Below are positions 36,407-45,975 of a stretch of 64,000 nt of DNA, one piece after another. Source of the DNA: Sphingomonas anseongensis. GTDB taxonomy: Bacteria; Pseudomonadota; Alphaproteobacteria; Sphingomonadales; Sphingomonadaceae. The notes under the pieces are model-generated. The model was given only the letters and a program-made list of their open reading frames with translations. It did no database searches and had not been told where the DNA came from. Location of the stretch: assembly GCF_023516495.1 (NCBI RefSeq), contig NZ_JAMGBC010000001.1, positions 1,574,501 to 1,638,500 on the forward strand. Direction: 5' to 3'. Position 1 is the first letter of the stretch. Each line of letters begins with the position of its first letter. Position numbers and translations under genes: made by a program.

Positions 36407-37996
36407 ATGCGTTGTTTGGCTTTTGCGATCGCCGGCCTGCTCGCCGGCTGCGCGGCGGCATATCCCCAGCCTATGGCGCCGCCGGTCCAGGCAATCGGAG
36501 CGATCCCCCCGCTTCCATTCGCAGGCGGACCCGCTGAACAGGCCACCGCGGCTACGCTCGTAAGGATCGCCGCGCTCAACCCGGCGCTTCACGCGGTTAT
36601 CGCCACCGACCCGACGGCGATGGAGCAGGCGAGGCGCGTCGACTCGTCCGGATTGGCTGGCCCGCTCGCCGGACAGCCGGTGCTGATCAAGGACAATATC
36701 GAAGTGGCGGGCCCGATGCCGACGACCGCCGGGAGCCTGGCCCTCGCCAACAACGTCACCAACCGCGACGCTCCACTAGTGGCGCGACTTAAGGCGGCGG
36801 GCGCGATCATCGTCGGCAAGACCAACCTGTCCGAATGGGCGAATATCCGCTCGTCACACTCCATTTCCGGCTGGAGCGCGGTCGGCGGGCAGACGCGCAA
36901 CCCGTGGGCGCTCGACCGCAACCCGTGCGGAAGCTCCAGCGGAAGCGGATCAGTGGTCGCGGCCGGGATCGTCGCCTTCGCCATCGGCACCGAGACCGAC
37001 GGTTCGGTCACCTGCCCGGCTTCCATCAACGGAATCGTCGGCCTCAAGCCCACAGTCGGGCTCGTCAGCCGAACCCACATCGTCCCGATCAGCCACAGCC
37101 AGGACACGGCTGGTCCGATGACCGATAGCGTCCGCCACGCGGCCGAGCTCCTCAGCGTCATCGCGGGCAGCGACCCCGCGGACCCGGCGACCGCCGACGC
37201 CGACAGGCACCGGACGGACTATGCGGCCCAGCTCGACGCCAATTCGCTCGCGGGCAAGCGGATCGGGGTGATGCGCTTCGCTTCGACCGAGCAGCTCGAC
37301 CCGGCCTTCGAGACGGCGCTTGCCGTCCTCCGCAAGCAGGGCGCGGTCCTCGTCGACATCAAGAAGTTCGACGACAGCGCCATCGGCAAGAACGAGTTTC
37401 CCGTGCTTCTGTCGGAGCTAAAGGCCGACCTGGCCAAATATCTTGCGAGCAGCCCGGCGCCGATCCCGGTGCGAACTCTTGCCGACGTGATCGCCTTCGA
37501 CAAGGCGCACGCGCAACAGGAGATGCCGCTGTTCGGACAGGACATCTTCGAGCAGGCGGAAAAGACCAAGGGCCTCGACGATCCTACCTACAAGAAGGCG
37601 CGCAAGACCAGCTTCGAAGCGGCGGGGCCCAAGGGAATCGACAAGCTCCTGAAGGACAACAATGTCGTCGCGCTGGTCGGCCCGACTGTCGGCCCGGCGT
37701 GGAAGATCGACGCTGTGAACGGAGACCAGTTTACCGGCGGCGGCGCCGGAAGCCTGGCGGCGGTCGCGGGGTATCCGCACCTCACCGTTCCGATGGGACT
37801 GGTCAAGGGTCTCCCCATCGGGCTCAGTTTCATGGGGCCCAAGTGGAGCGAGGCGCTGTTATTGTCGCTGGGCTACGCTTACGAGCAGGCGCGCGGGCCT
37901 TTCCCGGCGCCGCAATTCTTCCCATCGATCGAGATCAGCCCGGCGATCGCTCCAGCACTCGAGCCGCAGCAGCTTCCACTACCCGGCCAGCCGTAA
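36407..37996 (+). CDS. Amidase-signature family lipoprotein
   Basis: 529 residues. The N-terminus MRCLAFAIAGLLAGC is a lipoprotein signal with lipobox LLAGC and Cys15. The amidase signature triad is present: Lys95 in VLIKDN, the cis-Ser region CGSSSGSGS near 174-182, and nucleophile Ser200 in GTETDGS. Bacterial exported members hydrolyse amides or peptide amides; this one would act in the periplasm or on the envelope. It is not GatA, since gatB and gatC are absent and it is secreted. Confidence 0.88.
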   Translation: MRCLAFAIAGLLAGCAAAYPQPMAPPVQAIGAIPPLPFAGGPAEQATAATLVRIAALNPALHAVIATDPTAMEQARRVDSSGLAGPLAGQPVLIKDNIEVAGPMPTTAGSLALANNVTNRDAPLVARLKAAGAIIVGKTNLSEWANIRSSHSISGWSAVGGQTRNPWALDRNPCGSSSGSGSVVAAGIVAFAIGTETDGSVTCPASINGIVGLKPTVGLVSRTHIVPISHSQDTAGPMTDSVRHAAELLSVIAGSDPADPATADADRHRTDYAAQLDANSLAGKRIGVMRFASTEQLDPAFETALAVLRKQGAVLVDIKKFDDSAIGKNEFPVLLSELKADLAKYLASSPAPIPVRTLADVIAFDKAHAQQEMPLFGQDIFEQAEKTKGLDDPTYKKARKTSFEAAGPKGIDKLLKDNNVVALVGPTVGPAWKIDAVNGDQFTGGGAGSLAAVAGYPHLTVPMGLVKGLPIGLSFMGPKWSEALLLSLGYAYEQARGPFPAPQFFPSIEISPAIAPALEPQQLPLPGQP

Positions 37997-38293
37997 TCCC
38001 GCGATCGCAGCCACGATCACCAGGATCAGCAGGATCCGGATCAGGGACGACGGCTCGCCGAACCAGGCGAGGCCGACCAGCACCGTGCCGACCGCACCGA
38101 TCCCGCCCCAGACGGCATAAGCGGTCCCCATCGCGATCGACCGCGACGCGAGCTCGAGCAATGCCATGCTGATCGCCACCGACACCAGAAAGGCGATCGT
38201 CCATGGCACGTTCCGGAAGCCGTCCACGAAGCGGAGCGACGTGGTGAAACCGACTTCGAACAAGCCTCCGACGATCAGATACAGCCATGGCAT
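37979..38293 (-). CDS. Small multidrug resistance (SMR) family transporter, SugE-like
   Basis: 104 residues from the ATG at 38293, the usual family start (MPWLYLIVGGLFEVGF); an ATG nine codons earlier is possible. It has four helices, Glu near 13 in helix 1 (the conserved proton/substrate residue), and AYAVWGGIGAVGT near 59-71. SugE-type members export guanidinium, others quaternary ammonium compounds; sequence alone does not decide. Its 3' end overlaps the amidase gene by 18 bases on the other strand. Confidence 0.88.
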   Translation of the reverse strand: MPWLYLIVGGLFEVGFTTSLRFVDGFRNVPWTIAFLVSVAISMALLELASRSIAMGTAYAVWGGIGAVGTVLVGLAWFGEPSSLIRILLILVIVAAIAGLRLAG

Positions 38294-38354
38294 TTCGAAG
38301 GCGTTAGCCGCGCGGGCCATGCGGCGCTAGGGTAGCGAACGGGAGGGCATCCGA

Positions 38355-38978
38355 ATGCGCAAGTTCGCGCCAAGCCGGTTCATCATTTTCCTGGTGCTGC
38401 TGATCGCCGGCATCGGCGGCTTCGTATGGATATGGCAGCCGCTCAAGGGCATCATGGCCGGGTTCGACCTGGCCGCCTTCATTTTCCTCGCGTCGCATCT
38501 TCCGTTCCTCAACGACACCGCCGACCAGATGCGCCGGCATTCGAAGGAAAATGACGCCAACCGGGCGATGCTGCTCTCCATCACTGTCGCGGTGACCACG
38601 GTCATCCTCGTCACGGTCGGTGCCGTAATCGGCCGGGGCCAATCACATGAGGTCGCGGACGTGGTGATGGTCATTGTCACGCTGGCCCTGGCGTGGCTCT
38701 TCGGGAACACCGTCTACGCGCTGCACTATGCGCATCTCTATTATCAGGCAGGGCCGGGAAAGGGGGGAGACGCTGCGGGAATCGAGTTTCCTGCAACGAA
38801 GGAGCCCGATTACTGGGATTTCCTCTATTTCGCCGCCACCCTGGGAATGACGTTCCAGACCTCGGATTGCGACATTACAGCCCCGGCCATCAGGCGGGTA
38901 GTTGTCGGCCACTGCTTCGCAGCCTTCATCTTCAACCTCGGCGTGCTGGCATTCACCATCAACGCGCTCGGATCCTAG
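38355..38978 (+). CDS. DUF1345 membrane protein
   Basis: 207 residues with five hydrophobic segments. DUF1345 features are the early LASHLPFLNDTADQMRRHSKENDANR loop region near 46-71, LHYAHLYY near 123, and the strongly conserved FLYFAATLGMTFQTSDCDIT near 156-175. Function is unknown. It diverges from the SMR gene and converges with the DMT gene, sharing 4 bases at the end. Confidence 0.88.
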   Translation: MRKFAPSRFIIFLVLLIAGIGGFVWIWQPLKGIMAGFDLAAFIFLASHLPFLNDTADQMRRHSKENDANRAMLLSITVAVTTVILVTVGAVIGRGQSHEVADVVMVIVTLALAWLFGNTVYALHYAHLYYQAGPGKGGDAAGIEFPATKEPDYWDFLYFAATLGMTFQTSDCDITAPAIRRVVVGHCFAAFIFNLGVLAFTINALGS

Positions 38979-39880
38979 GCCGCGACTTCGATTTCCGGGG
39001 GCACCGCGCGCTTGCCCCTCGACGCGACGATGCAGCCGCCGACGATCAGTACCGCGCCGGCGACGGTGTATGGCCCGAGCCGCTCCTGGAAGACGGTCCA
39101 GCCGAGCACCGATGCCCACAGGAAGGCGCTGTATTCGGTGACTGCCAGGTAGCTCGCCTCCGCGCGCGCATAAGCATAGGCAAACAGCAATCCGCCGGCG
39201 ATCGACATGGCCGAAGCGAGTGCGATCCACCCCCACCAGACCGTCGCCGGCCAGACCGGCAGCCCCGCGAAGGGGATCACCGCAAACCACAATAGGGTGA
39301 CGACCAACGACTGGAAGAAGGTGATCTCGAGCGGTTTCGCGGCGAGCGCCTGGTGGCGCATCAGGACGATGTTGACGGCATAGCAGAGCGCCGAGGCGAT
39401 GATCGCGACGGTGCCGAGCAGGACGCCGGGCCCGAGTTCCGGCCTTGCCTGGCCGAGGACGATGACAACCACCCCGGCGAAAGCGGCGATCGAGCCGGCG
39501 ATGGACCTGGGCCCGATCGTCTCTCCGAGCACCAGTGCCGCGAGGACCAAGGCGATGAGCGGCGCGATGAAGGTCAGGGCGATGGCCTGGGCAAGCGGCA
39601 CCCGGCCGATCCCCCAGAAGAACAGGAAGGCCATGATCATCACGACTGCTGCCCTCGCGACGTGGATCTTCAGCGTCGAGCGGCTCGGCCAGGGAAGCCG
39701 CCGCGGAAGATAGAGCGCGCTCGCCATCGCCAGCGACACGACCGATCGCCACAGGCTGATCGCATATATGCCGAGCGCGATGACCAGAGCCTTCATCAGC
39801 GCGTCCATGACCGACAAGATGCCGACCGCCGCAAGCGCGACCGCGAAAGCTTTGACGGGATGTTGGGCGACGCGGTTCAC
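38975..39880 (-). CDS. EamA/DMT-family transporter
   Basis: The GTG at 39880 gives VNRVAQHPVKAFAVALAAVG and 301 residues; the frame extends further upstream only as an Arg-rich shadow of ispG. Ten helices form two EamA repeats, with RVPLAQAIALTFIAPLIALVLAALVLGE near 97-124 as the typical end of repeat 1, and a matching block near 250-270 (YSAFLWASVLGWTVFQE). It is an inner-membrane metabolite or drug exporter of unknown substrate. It follows ispG on the same strand by about 20 bases. Confidence 0.87.
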   Translation of the reverse strand: MNRVAQHPVKAFAVALAAVGILSVMDALMKALVIALGIYAISLWRSVVSLAMASALYLPRRLPWPSRSTLKIHVARAAVVMIMAFLFFWGIGRVPLAQAIALTFIAPLIALVLAALVLGETIGPRSIAGSIAAFAGVVVIVLGQARPELGPGVLLGTVAIIASALCYAVNIVLMRHQALAAKPLEITFFQSLVVTLLWFAVIPFAGLPVWPATVWWGWIALASAMSIAGGLLFAYAYARAEASYLAVTEYSAFLWASVLGWTVFQERLGPYTVAGAVLIVGGCIVASRGKRAVPPEIEVAA

Positions 39881-39899
39881 GCCGCCGGCGCCTATACGA

Positions 39900-41030
39900 T
39901 TATTCGGCCGCGTCGAGAGTTTGCTCGGCCGCCGCCTCGGCCTCGATCTCGGCGGCCTTCTGCTCGACCAGCCGGACGATGTGATCGACCATGTCACCGT
40001 CCTTCACATGGTGGTCGGTAACGCCGGAGAGATAAACCATGTGGGTGCCGTTGCCGCCGCCGGTGATGCCGATGTCCGTCTCGCGCGCCTCCCCCGGCCC
40101 GTTGACCACGCAGCCGAGCACTGACAGCGACATGGGAGTCTTGATATGCTGTAGCCGTGCCTCGAGCGCTTCGACGGTGCGGATCACATCGAAGCCCTGG
40201 CGAGCGCAGCTCGGGCAGGAAACGACGCGCACTCCTCGGCTTCGAATGCCCAGCGCCTTGAGGATTTCGTAGCCGACCCGGACTTCTTCCTCCGGCTCCG
40301 CCGACAGAGAGACCCGGATCGTGTCGCCTATGCCGGCCCAGAGCAGGTTGCCCATCCCGATCGCGGATTTAACGGTGCCGCCGATCAGGCCGCCAGCCTC
40401 CGTGATCCCGAGGTGCAAGGGGCAGTCGACCTGGTCGGCAAGCTGCTGGTAGGCGGCGACCGCGAGGAACACGTCGCTCGCTTTGACCGCGACCTTGTAC
40501 TCGCGGAAGCCGTGGTCTTCGAGGATTCGGATATGGTCGAGCGCGCTTTCGACCAGAGCCTCGGGACAGGGCTCGCCATATTTTTCGAGCAGGTCCTTTT
40601 CGAGGCTTCCGGCATTCACGCCAATTCGGATCGCGCAGCCGTTGGCTCGGGCAGCCGCGATCACTTCCTTCACCCGCTCCTCGGACCCGATGTTGCCCGG
40701 ATTGATTCGAAGGCACGCCGCGCCGGCATCGGCAGCCTCGAGCGCGCGCTTGTAGTGGAAGTGGATGTCGGCGACGATGGGTACCCGGGCCTCGCGGACG
40801 ATCTGCCTCAATGCCGCGGTCGCGTCGGCGGTCGGGCAAGAAACCCGGACTATGTCGGCACCGGCCTCTTCGCAGCGCCGGATCTGGTCGATCGTCGCCT
40901 TCGCGTCCTCGGTCGGTGTATTGGTCATCGTCTGGACGCTGATCGGCGCGTCTCCGCCAACAGGGACGGATCCGACCATGATCTGACGCGACTTTCGCCG
41001 CTCGATATCGCGCCACGGGCGAATGGACAT
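39900..41030 (-). CDS. ispG: 4-hydroxy-3-methylbut-2-enyl-diphosphate synthase (flavodoxin)
   Basis: The ATG at 41030 gives [20 protein letters not shown] and 376 residues; an ATG three codons earlier is also possible. IspG signatures are VQTMTNTPT near 33-41, an N-terminal TIM barrel ([13 protein letters not shown] near 107), and C-terminal Fe-S domain cysteines in SCPSCARQ and [11 protein letters not shown]. It makes HMBPP in the MEP isoprenoid pathway using a [4Fe-4S] cluster. It diverges from the TIR gene with 106 bases between. Confidence 0.96.
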   Translation of the reverse strand: MSIRPWRDIERRKSRQIMVGSVPVGGDAPISVQTMTNTPTEDAKATIDQIRRCEEAGADIVRVSCPTADATAALRQIVREARVPIVADIHFHYKRALEAADAGAACLRINPGNIGSEERVKEVIAAARANGCAIRIGVNAGSLEKDLLEKYGEPCPEALVESALDHIRILEDHGFREYKVAVKASDVFLAVAAYQQLADQVDCPLHLGITEAGGLIGGTVKSAIGMGNLLWAGIGDTIRVSLSAEPEEEVRVGYEILKALGIRSRGVRVVSCPSCARQGFDVIRTVEALEARLQHIKTPMSLSVLGCVVNGPGEARETDIGITGGGNGTHMVYLSGVTDHHVKDGDMVDHIVRLVEQKAAEIEAEAAAEQTLDAAE

Positions 41031-41136
41031 GCCCGCCATATAGGCGCCGTGAACGCCCCCCGCAAAGCCGAAGCGTCGGATTCGCCGCGATAAATCAAAG
41101 ATGCTAAAGGAATGAACAGCATCCGCGGGGGCGGCC

Positions 41137-43278
41137 ATGAACAAGTGGACGCGGCGTTTCGAGTGGAATGGTACAGCGGCCGGAACCGCCGCAGGCGGAC
41201 CCTCGCCCCTCACCCACCATTATTTCGCGTTCCTCAGCTACAGCCATCAGGATTCGGCCGAAGCAGACTGGCTCCACGACGAGCTTGAAAGCTTCCGGGT
41301 GCCCTCCAGCCTCACCGGCAAGCTGACCGCGAACGGAGTGATCCCGAAGCGGCTGACCCCGATCTTCCGCGACCAGCACGAGCTCGGCGCAAGTCGCGAC
41401 CTTTCCGAGGAGATACGGGCCGCGCTTTCAGCGTCGCGCTGTCTGATCGTCCTGTGCTCCCCTGCGGCAGCCAAGTCGAAATGGACGAACGCGGAGATCG
41501 ACACCTTCAAGCGGCTTCACCCCGACGGTTGCATCATCGCCGCCGTCATCGCCGGCGAGCCGCTGGCCAGCGACATTCCGGGACGCGAGGAGGAGGAATG
41601 CTTCCCGCCGGCGCTGGTCGCCAAGTACAACCGCCGCGGAAAGCCGACCGGGCAGAAGACCGAACCGCTCGCCGCCGACCTTCGCGAGGGCAAGGGCGGG
41701 CGGCGCGTTGGAGTGCTCAGAGTCGTCGCGGGAGTGCTTGGCATCGGGCTGGACGATCTCGTTCAGCGCGAGAACCTGCGAAGGCAGCGGCGCCTGGCGA
41801 CCATCGCGGCCGGAGCGCTGATCGGAATGCTCGTCGCGATCGCTCTGGCGGTCGTCGCCGTCCAGGCGCGCGACGCCGCCCGCGACCAGCGCCGCGAGGC
41901 CGAGGGCCTGGTCAGCTTCATGCTCGGCGACCTCAAGGACAAGCTCGAGCCGATCGGAAAACTCGATGCGCTCGACGGTGTCGGCTCAAGGGTGCTGGCC
42001 TACTATAGACAGCAGGATACCTCCGAACTGTCGGATTCGGGCCTCATGCAGCGCTCGCGCGCTCTCGGGCTAATGGCCCAGGTCGCTTACGCCCGGGGAC
42101 ACACGAACGAGGCGAGCGCCTTCTATCGGCAGGCGCTGGCTGGGACCGCCGAAGCGCTTCGTCGCTCGCCAGACGATCCGAATCGCCTGTACGAGCATGC
42201 ACAGAACGTCTTCTATCTCGGCGACATCGAGCGCCTGCGCGGTCACTATCGACCAGCGGAGCTCGCATATCGCGAATACAAGCAGCTTGCCGACAGGATG
42301 GTCGCGATCGAACCGGACAACCTGAAGTGGCGCATGGAGGTAGCTTACGCCAACGAAGACCTCGGGATCGCGCTTTACGACGAACGCCGATACCAGGAGG
42401 CCGCCCGGCAGTTCGACGCGGGCATCCGTCCCGTCCAAAGTGCCGTGACGATCGATTCGAACAATTCGACGTACCAGCGCGAGCTGGCCAACCTGATCGG
42501 CTGGGTCGGCCAGTCGAAGGGCGCCGCGGGCGACTTGCAAGGAGGGATCGCGGCCCGCCGGCAGCAGATTGCGTTGCTAAACCAATTCATCGCCGACGGC
42601 TCGGGCGACGTGCGATTGCGCGAAAAGCTCATCCCGGCTCATGTCGGCCTTGGAATATTGCTGGCGTCGCGCGGCGAAAGCGATGAGGCGGTCCAGCAGT
42701 TCCAGCTCGGCATTGCTACTGCCGACCGGCTGGTCGCAGTTGAGCCCCAGAACAGGCTTTGGAAACGCTACGCGGCCGCAGCCAGGCTTGAACTCGCAAA
42801 GACGCTGCTGGCCGCGGGTCGTGCGGGCGATGCGGCTGGAGCATTGAATGCGGGATGCGCCGCGACGGCAGCACTACGCGGGCGCGATCCCAATGAGGAC
42901 AAGTGGCGCAAGCTGCAGACGACGTGCCTTGCGGCCCGCGCGCGAATTGCGATGTCGTCCGGTTCGCCGGCCGAAGCGAGGCAGTTGGCTGGCACAGCCG
43001 TGGAGGTTGCGCGGCTGGGCACGGGCGAGCCGCCGAGCGACCCCTACGTTGCCGCATCAGCCTACCGGTTACTCGGCGATGTTTTCCACCGCGGTGGCGA
43101 TTCGGCACGAGCAGCGGGGGCTTGGAGCGCGGGGCTTGGTCTTCTGCCTGCCGGCGTGACCGAACAACCGTGGGAAACCTACGAACGCGAGCAGCTGCTC
43201 CGTCGGCTGAATCGCAACGATGAAGCGCGTCCGCTTTCGGAGAAGCTGCGCGCAATGGGCTATAGAAGCACTAGTTAG
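41137..43278 (+). CDS. TIR domain - transmembrane - TPR repeat protein
   Basis: 713 residues. Residues about 28-165 are a TIR domain: [13 protein letters not shown], then [22 protein letters not shown], with Glu120 in the position of the catalytic Glu of TIR NADases, and a later [10 protein letters not shown] motif seen in TIR-TPR proteins. A single helix (about 219-243) crosses the membrane. The rest is a helical TPR array, introduced by [26 protein letters not shown] sequence. Such proteins act as NAD-consuming or scaffold effectors. It is gene 1 of a three-gene cassette with a strong downstream ribosome site. NADase activity is inferred. Confidence 0.85.
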   Translation: MNKWTRRFEWNGTAAGTAAGGPSPLTHHYFAFLSYSHQDSAEADWLHDELESFRVPSSLTGKLTANGVIPKRLTPIFRDQHELGASRDLSEEIRAALSASRCLIVLCSPAAAKSKWTNAEIDTFKRLHPDGCIIAAVIAGEPLASDIPGREEEECFPPALVAKYNRRGKPTGQKTEPLAADLREGKGGRRVGVLRVVAGVLGIGLDDLVQRENLRRQRRLATIAAGALIGMLVAIALAVVAVQARDAARDQRREAEGLVSFMLGDLKDKLEPIGKLDALDGVGSRVLAYYRQQDTSELSDSGLMQRSRALGLMAQVAYARGHTNEASAFYRQALAGTAEALRRSPDDPNRLYEHAQNVFYLGDIERLRGHYRPAELAYREYKQLADRMVAIEPDNLKWRMEVAYANEDLGIALYDERRYQEAARQFDAGIRPVQSAVTIDSNNSTYQRELANLIGWVGQSKGAAGDLQGGIAARRQQIALLNQFIADGSGDVRLREKLIPAHVGLGILLASRGESDEAVQQFQLGIATADRLVAVEPQNRLWKRYAAAARLELAKTLLAAGRAGDAAGALNAGCAATAALRGRDPNEDKWRKLQTTCLAARARIAMSSGSPAEARQLAGTAVEVARLGTGEPPSDPYVAASAYRLLGDVFHRGGDSARAAGAWSAGLGLLPAGVTEQPWETYEREQLLRRLNRNDEARPLSEKLRAMGYRSTS

Positions 43279-43290
43279 GAGGAGGGCTGC

Positions 43291-43827
43291 ATGAAAAACG
43301 GATATACCGAAGAGGCAGAATTCGACGCATGCTTCGCGAACTTGGGCGTTCAGGACAAGCCCTGGCAGATCCAGATGGACGTCTACCTGGAAGATGATCA
43401 ATCCAACCCGCCCAAGTTCCGCATCGAATGCCCCTTGCCGATCAAAGAGGTCAAGCCGGGCGAGACATACGTGGTTTTTCAAAACAAGTGCCGGCCCGGG
43501 TTCGATATTCTTTTCCACCTCCACGACGAGACCCATAAAGGGTACACTTTTCCGAAACACGCAGATGAAGCGGTATGGTCGAAGATCGGCACGACCTGCC
43601 CTGACGAGAGATGGGGGAAAAACGAGGTTCTCTCGCCGAAGCGAGTGTTGCCGGACGGACTGACTTTGGTCGTCAACAACAACAACGACAAGAAGGAAGA
43701 CGGCAACCCAATAGGCCTGTTCCGCTACACGCTGAATGTCGGACTGAACGGCGAAAAGCCGTACCTGCAGCTCGATCCCGGCGGCGACGATCAGAACGGC
43801 ATGCGCAGTTTCACCCTCACGCGATGA
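43291..43827 (+). CDS. Unrecognised beta-rich protein in the TIR/SLOG cassette
   Basis: 178 residues, soluble and without signal or membrane segments. The ribosome site AGGAGGAGGG is the strongest in the area. Predicted to be mostly beta strands: WQIQMDVYLEDD, KFRIECPLPI, TYVVFQNKC, FDILFHLHDE, FRYTLNVGL, with an Asn run (VVNNNNDKKEDG). Composition is AT-richer than the flanks; by hand count 43501-43560 has 27 G/C of 60. No homolog is recognised. Its place suggests a ligand-binding or regulatory partner for the two membrane proteins. Confidence 0.8.
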   Translation: MKNGYTEEAEFDACFANLGVQDKPWQIQMDVYLEDDQSNPPKFRIECPLPIKEVKPGETYVVFQNKCRPGFDILFHLHDETHKGYTFPKHADEAVWSKIGTTCPDERWGKNEVLSPKRVLPDGLTLVVNNNNDKKEDGNPIGLFRYTLNVGLNGEKPYLQLDPGGDDQNGMRSFTLTR

Positions 43828-45726
43828 GTGTCACGCACGCATGTTATCGGCAGCCGCGACGTTCACGTTTGCGCTAAGCCCATTCAGGTGAACGTCGCGG
43901 TACCCACTCTCGAATGCGAGCAAGCGAATGTGCTGGCTGTCCACCCGCCGCTGCTCCCGTTCGTGCTCAGCGTCGGGATCACCGGTCACCGGATCGAGGC
44001 GCTTCCGGAAAGCGCGGTGCAGACCATCGTCGATCGGATCGGCGCGGCCCTCGTCGAGCTGAAGGCTGCTGCGCTCGCCCTCTACGAGGCGGAGCGAGCC
44101 TTCTTCTCGGATGTGCCGCCCCGCCTGCTGTTCGTCTCGCCGCTCGCCGACGGAGCCGACCAGATCGCCGCCGAGATCGCACTCGAGCTCGGCTACGAGC
44201 TGCAGGCGATCCTTCCGTTCGACCGCGAGACCTATCGGACGACTCTCCACAATTCCGGCCTGAAACGGTTCGACGAGTTGATGTGCCGAGCGACCTGCGT
44301 GCTCGAATTGCCCGGCGAGCCGGACGACGAGTTGAAGGCCTTCGTGATGGCGGGCCGCGGAACCGTCGCCCATTGCGACATCATCGTTGCGGTTTGGGAC
44401 GGGCTCCCGCCCCGCGGGCGTGGAGGTACGGGCGAGGTTGTCCAGATCGCGATCACTCGAGGCACGGCGATCGCCCACATTCCAGTCGATCCCGCCGTGC
44501 CGCCGCGCCTTGTGTGGGCGGCTTTCGACCCGACCGTCCTGACGCTCGCCGATGACTCGACCGCCGAGCGCCCGCTCGAGCGGTCCCATATTGATTCTTT
44601 GATGAGCGCGCTGCTGCTGCCGCCACCGGATGCCGAGGACCGAAGGTTCGCACAGCGGTTCAAGACGGAGCGCCTTTCGCGCATCAGGGCGCGCATCGAA
44701 TATCCGCTTCTGCTCGCGGCCGCGGGCGTCGGGCGTTTCGGCCGCAAGGACTTCACCAACACGCATTGCGTCAACCAGACCCGCGACGAATGGCGGCGCT
44801 ATCGCGAGCTTTGCGCGGACGCCAACCAGATCGCGGCGCCGATTGACGTCCTTGAAGAATCGTACAGCTGGGCCGACGGGCTGGCGACCCACTTCGCCCA
44901 GACCTACCGGAGCGGGCACATCTTCAACTTCGTGCTTGGCGGCGTTGCGGTTTGCCTCGGACTGAGCGCATTCATGGCGCCGCATTTGAAGTTCGAGTTC
45001 GCGGCCGCCGAGCTGTTCATAACCATCGGCATCATTCTCAACGCCCACATCGGCACGCGCAACGAATGGCACCGCCGCTGGCTCGATTACCGCCAGCTTG
45101 CCGAGCGCCTCCGGCCGATGCGCAGCCTGAAGCTGCTCGGGATCGCCGCTCCCGATGCCCCAGGAACTCCGACCAATCCCGTTCCTCGCCGCTGGCTCGA
45201 CTGGTACGCGAGCGGGATATGGAGGGCGATGGGATGCGTCGCCGGATCGCTCGACGGGCAGCGTGCCGAGCGGCTTGCGCGGGTCATCGGCGAGTACGAG
45301 ATCGCGCCGCAGGTCGCCTATCACCATCGAAGCTCGGTGCAGATCAACGAGCTCGACCACCGCTTGGGAGTGATCGGGTTCATGCTGTTCATTGCGACCC
45401 TTGTCGTCTCGGTGGCGACGCTGGTCGGGATGACGCTGAACGCCTCCTGGGTGACCAACTACGGCAACTGGTTCACGCTGGTGTCGGCCGGCTTCCCCGC
45501 CCTCGGAACCGCGATTTTCGGAATACGCTTCCAGGGCGATTTCGGTGGCGATGCAGTCCGCTCCCAGTCAGCCGCGAACGCGCTCCGAGTGATCGACGCG
45601 CAGCTGCAGCGCGGCGTGCCGTTGACGAGGGCGGCGGACCTGGTCGAGCAGGCAGCGAGAGTGATGCTCGAGCATCTCGACGAGTGGCGGCTGATCAACC
45701 AGCAGCGCGACCTGTCGGTCGGCTAG
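43828..45726 (+). CDS. SLOG-like sensor fused to a four-helix membrane domain
   Basis: 632 residues from the GTG directly behind the upstream stop; GTG at 43888 is an alternative giving 612. The N-terminal Rossmann-like part has LSVGITGHRIEALP near 47-60, LLFVSPLADGADQIAAEIAL near 100-119, and IIVAVWDG near 185, matching the SLOG (DprA/LOG-type) nucleotide-binding class. Four membrane helices follow at about 365-383, 391-408, 513-537 and 549-566, with a conserved-looking soluble insert between pairs and a helical tail, like the SLOG-associated effectors described by Burroughs and Aravind. Its likely job is sensing a nucleotide and acting on the membrane. Gene 3 of the cassette; its stop overlaps the convergent small gene. 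Confidence 0.8.
   Translation: MSRTHVIGSRDVHVCAKPIQVNVAVPTLECEQANVLAVHPPLLPFVLSVGITGHRIEALPESAVQTIVDRIGAALVELKAAALALYEAERAFFSDVPPRLLFVSPLADGADQIAAEIALELGYELQAILPFDRETYRTTLHNSGLKRFDELMCRATCVLELPGEPDDELKAFVMAGRGTVAHCDIIVAVWDGLPPRGRGGTGEVVQIAITRGTAIAHIPVDPAVPPRLVWAAFDPTVLTLADDSTAERPLERSHIDSLMSALLLPPPDAEDRRFAQRFKTERLSRIRARIEYPLLLAAAGVGRFGRKDFTNTHCVNQTRDEWRRYRELCADANQIAAPIDVLEESYSWADGLATHFAQTYRSGHIFNFVLGGVAVCLGLSAFMAPHLKFEFAAAELFITIGIILNAHIGTRNEWHRRWLDYRQLAERLRPMRSLKLLGIAAPDAPGTPTNPVPRRWLDWYASGIWRAMGCVAGSLDGQRAERLARVIGEYEIAPQVAYHHRSSVQINELDHRLGVIGFMLFIATLVVSVATLVGMTLNASWVTNYGNWFTLVSAGFPALGTAIFGIRFQGDFGGDAVRSQSAANALRVIDAQLQRGVPLTRAADLVEQAARVMLEHLDEWRLINQQRDLSVG
43854..43900 (+). promoter_or_regulatory. 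13-bp perfect hairpin at the start of the SLOG gene
   Basis: CCGCGACGTTCAC at 43854-43866 is the exact reverse complement of 43888-43900, with a 21-base loop and one further G-U pair. The second arm starts with the in-frame GTG at 43888, a possible true start of the SLOG gene. There is no T tract, so a terminator is less likely than control of translation initiation or an operator. Confidence 0.6.
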
Positions 45727-45974
45727 TCGCGCGGAGTCTTGTCCCAGCGCCAGCGCCAGCCGCCGCGGGTCGTCTTCATGGCGACGACGAGGAACGCTAC
45801 GGTCGCCGGCACCGCGACGCCGAACACCGCCAGCGGCCATTTGGACAGCAGGGCTCCGGAGCCGATAACAAGCGCGAGGTAAGCAGCGAGCACCGCCCAT
45901 CCCTGCCACGCGATGGGCAAGCCGGTTCCGTAGCCGAAGCGCTTGGGGGCGAACCATTCGGGGCCGTCGTCCAC
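45723..45974 (-). CDS. Small two-helix membrane protein of the SPFH operon
   Basis: 83 residues from a GTG start one base after the stop of the ribbon-helix-helix gene. MDDGPEWFAPKRFGYGTGLPIAWQGW leads into two helices (about 25-43 and 46-66), ending with the basic KTTRGGWRWRWDKTPRD. Proteins with this head accompany SPFH genes in sphingomonads. Its role may be to anchor or assist the SPFH complex; this is inferred from gene order. Confidence 0.78.
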   Translation of the reverse strand: MDDGPEWFAPKRFGYGTGLPIAWQGWAVLAAYLALVIGSGALLSKWPLAVFGVAVPATVAFLVVAMKTTRGGWRWRWDKTPRD

Positions 45975-45975
45975 C

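Noticed and set aside
36407-37996. Glutamyl-tRNA amidotransferase subunit A
   Set aside because: The protein carries a lipoprotein signal peptide and gatB/gatC are absent, so it is an exported amidase rather than GatA.
41137-43278. Whole TIR-TPR gene as a type III or CBASS effector
   Set aside because: No cyclase, Cap2/Cap3 or STING-like gene lies nearby, so it was not assigned to a named CBASS or Thoeris system (no ThsA-like partner with a recognised layout).
43831-45360. 509-residue antisense frame in the SLOG gene
   Set aside because: Codon shadow of the plus-strand gene; the sense frame has clear domains and membrane helices.
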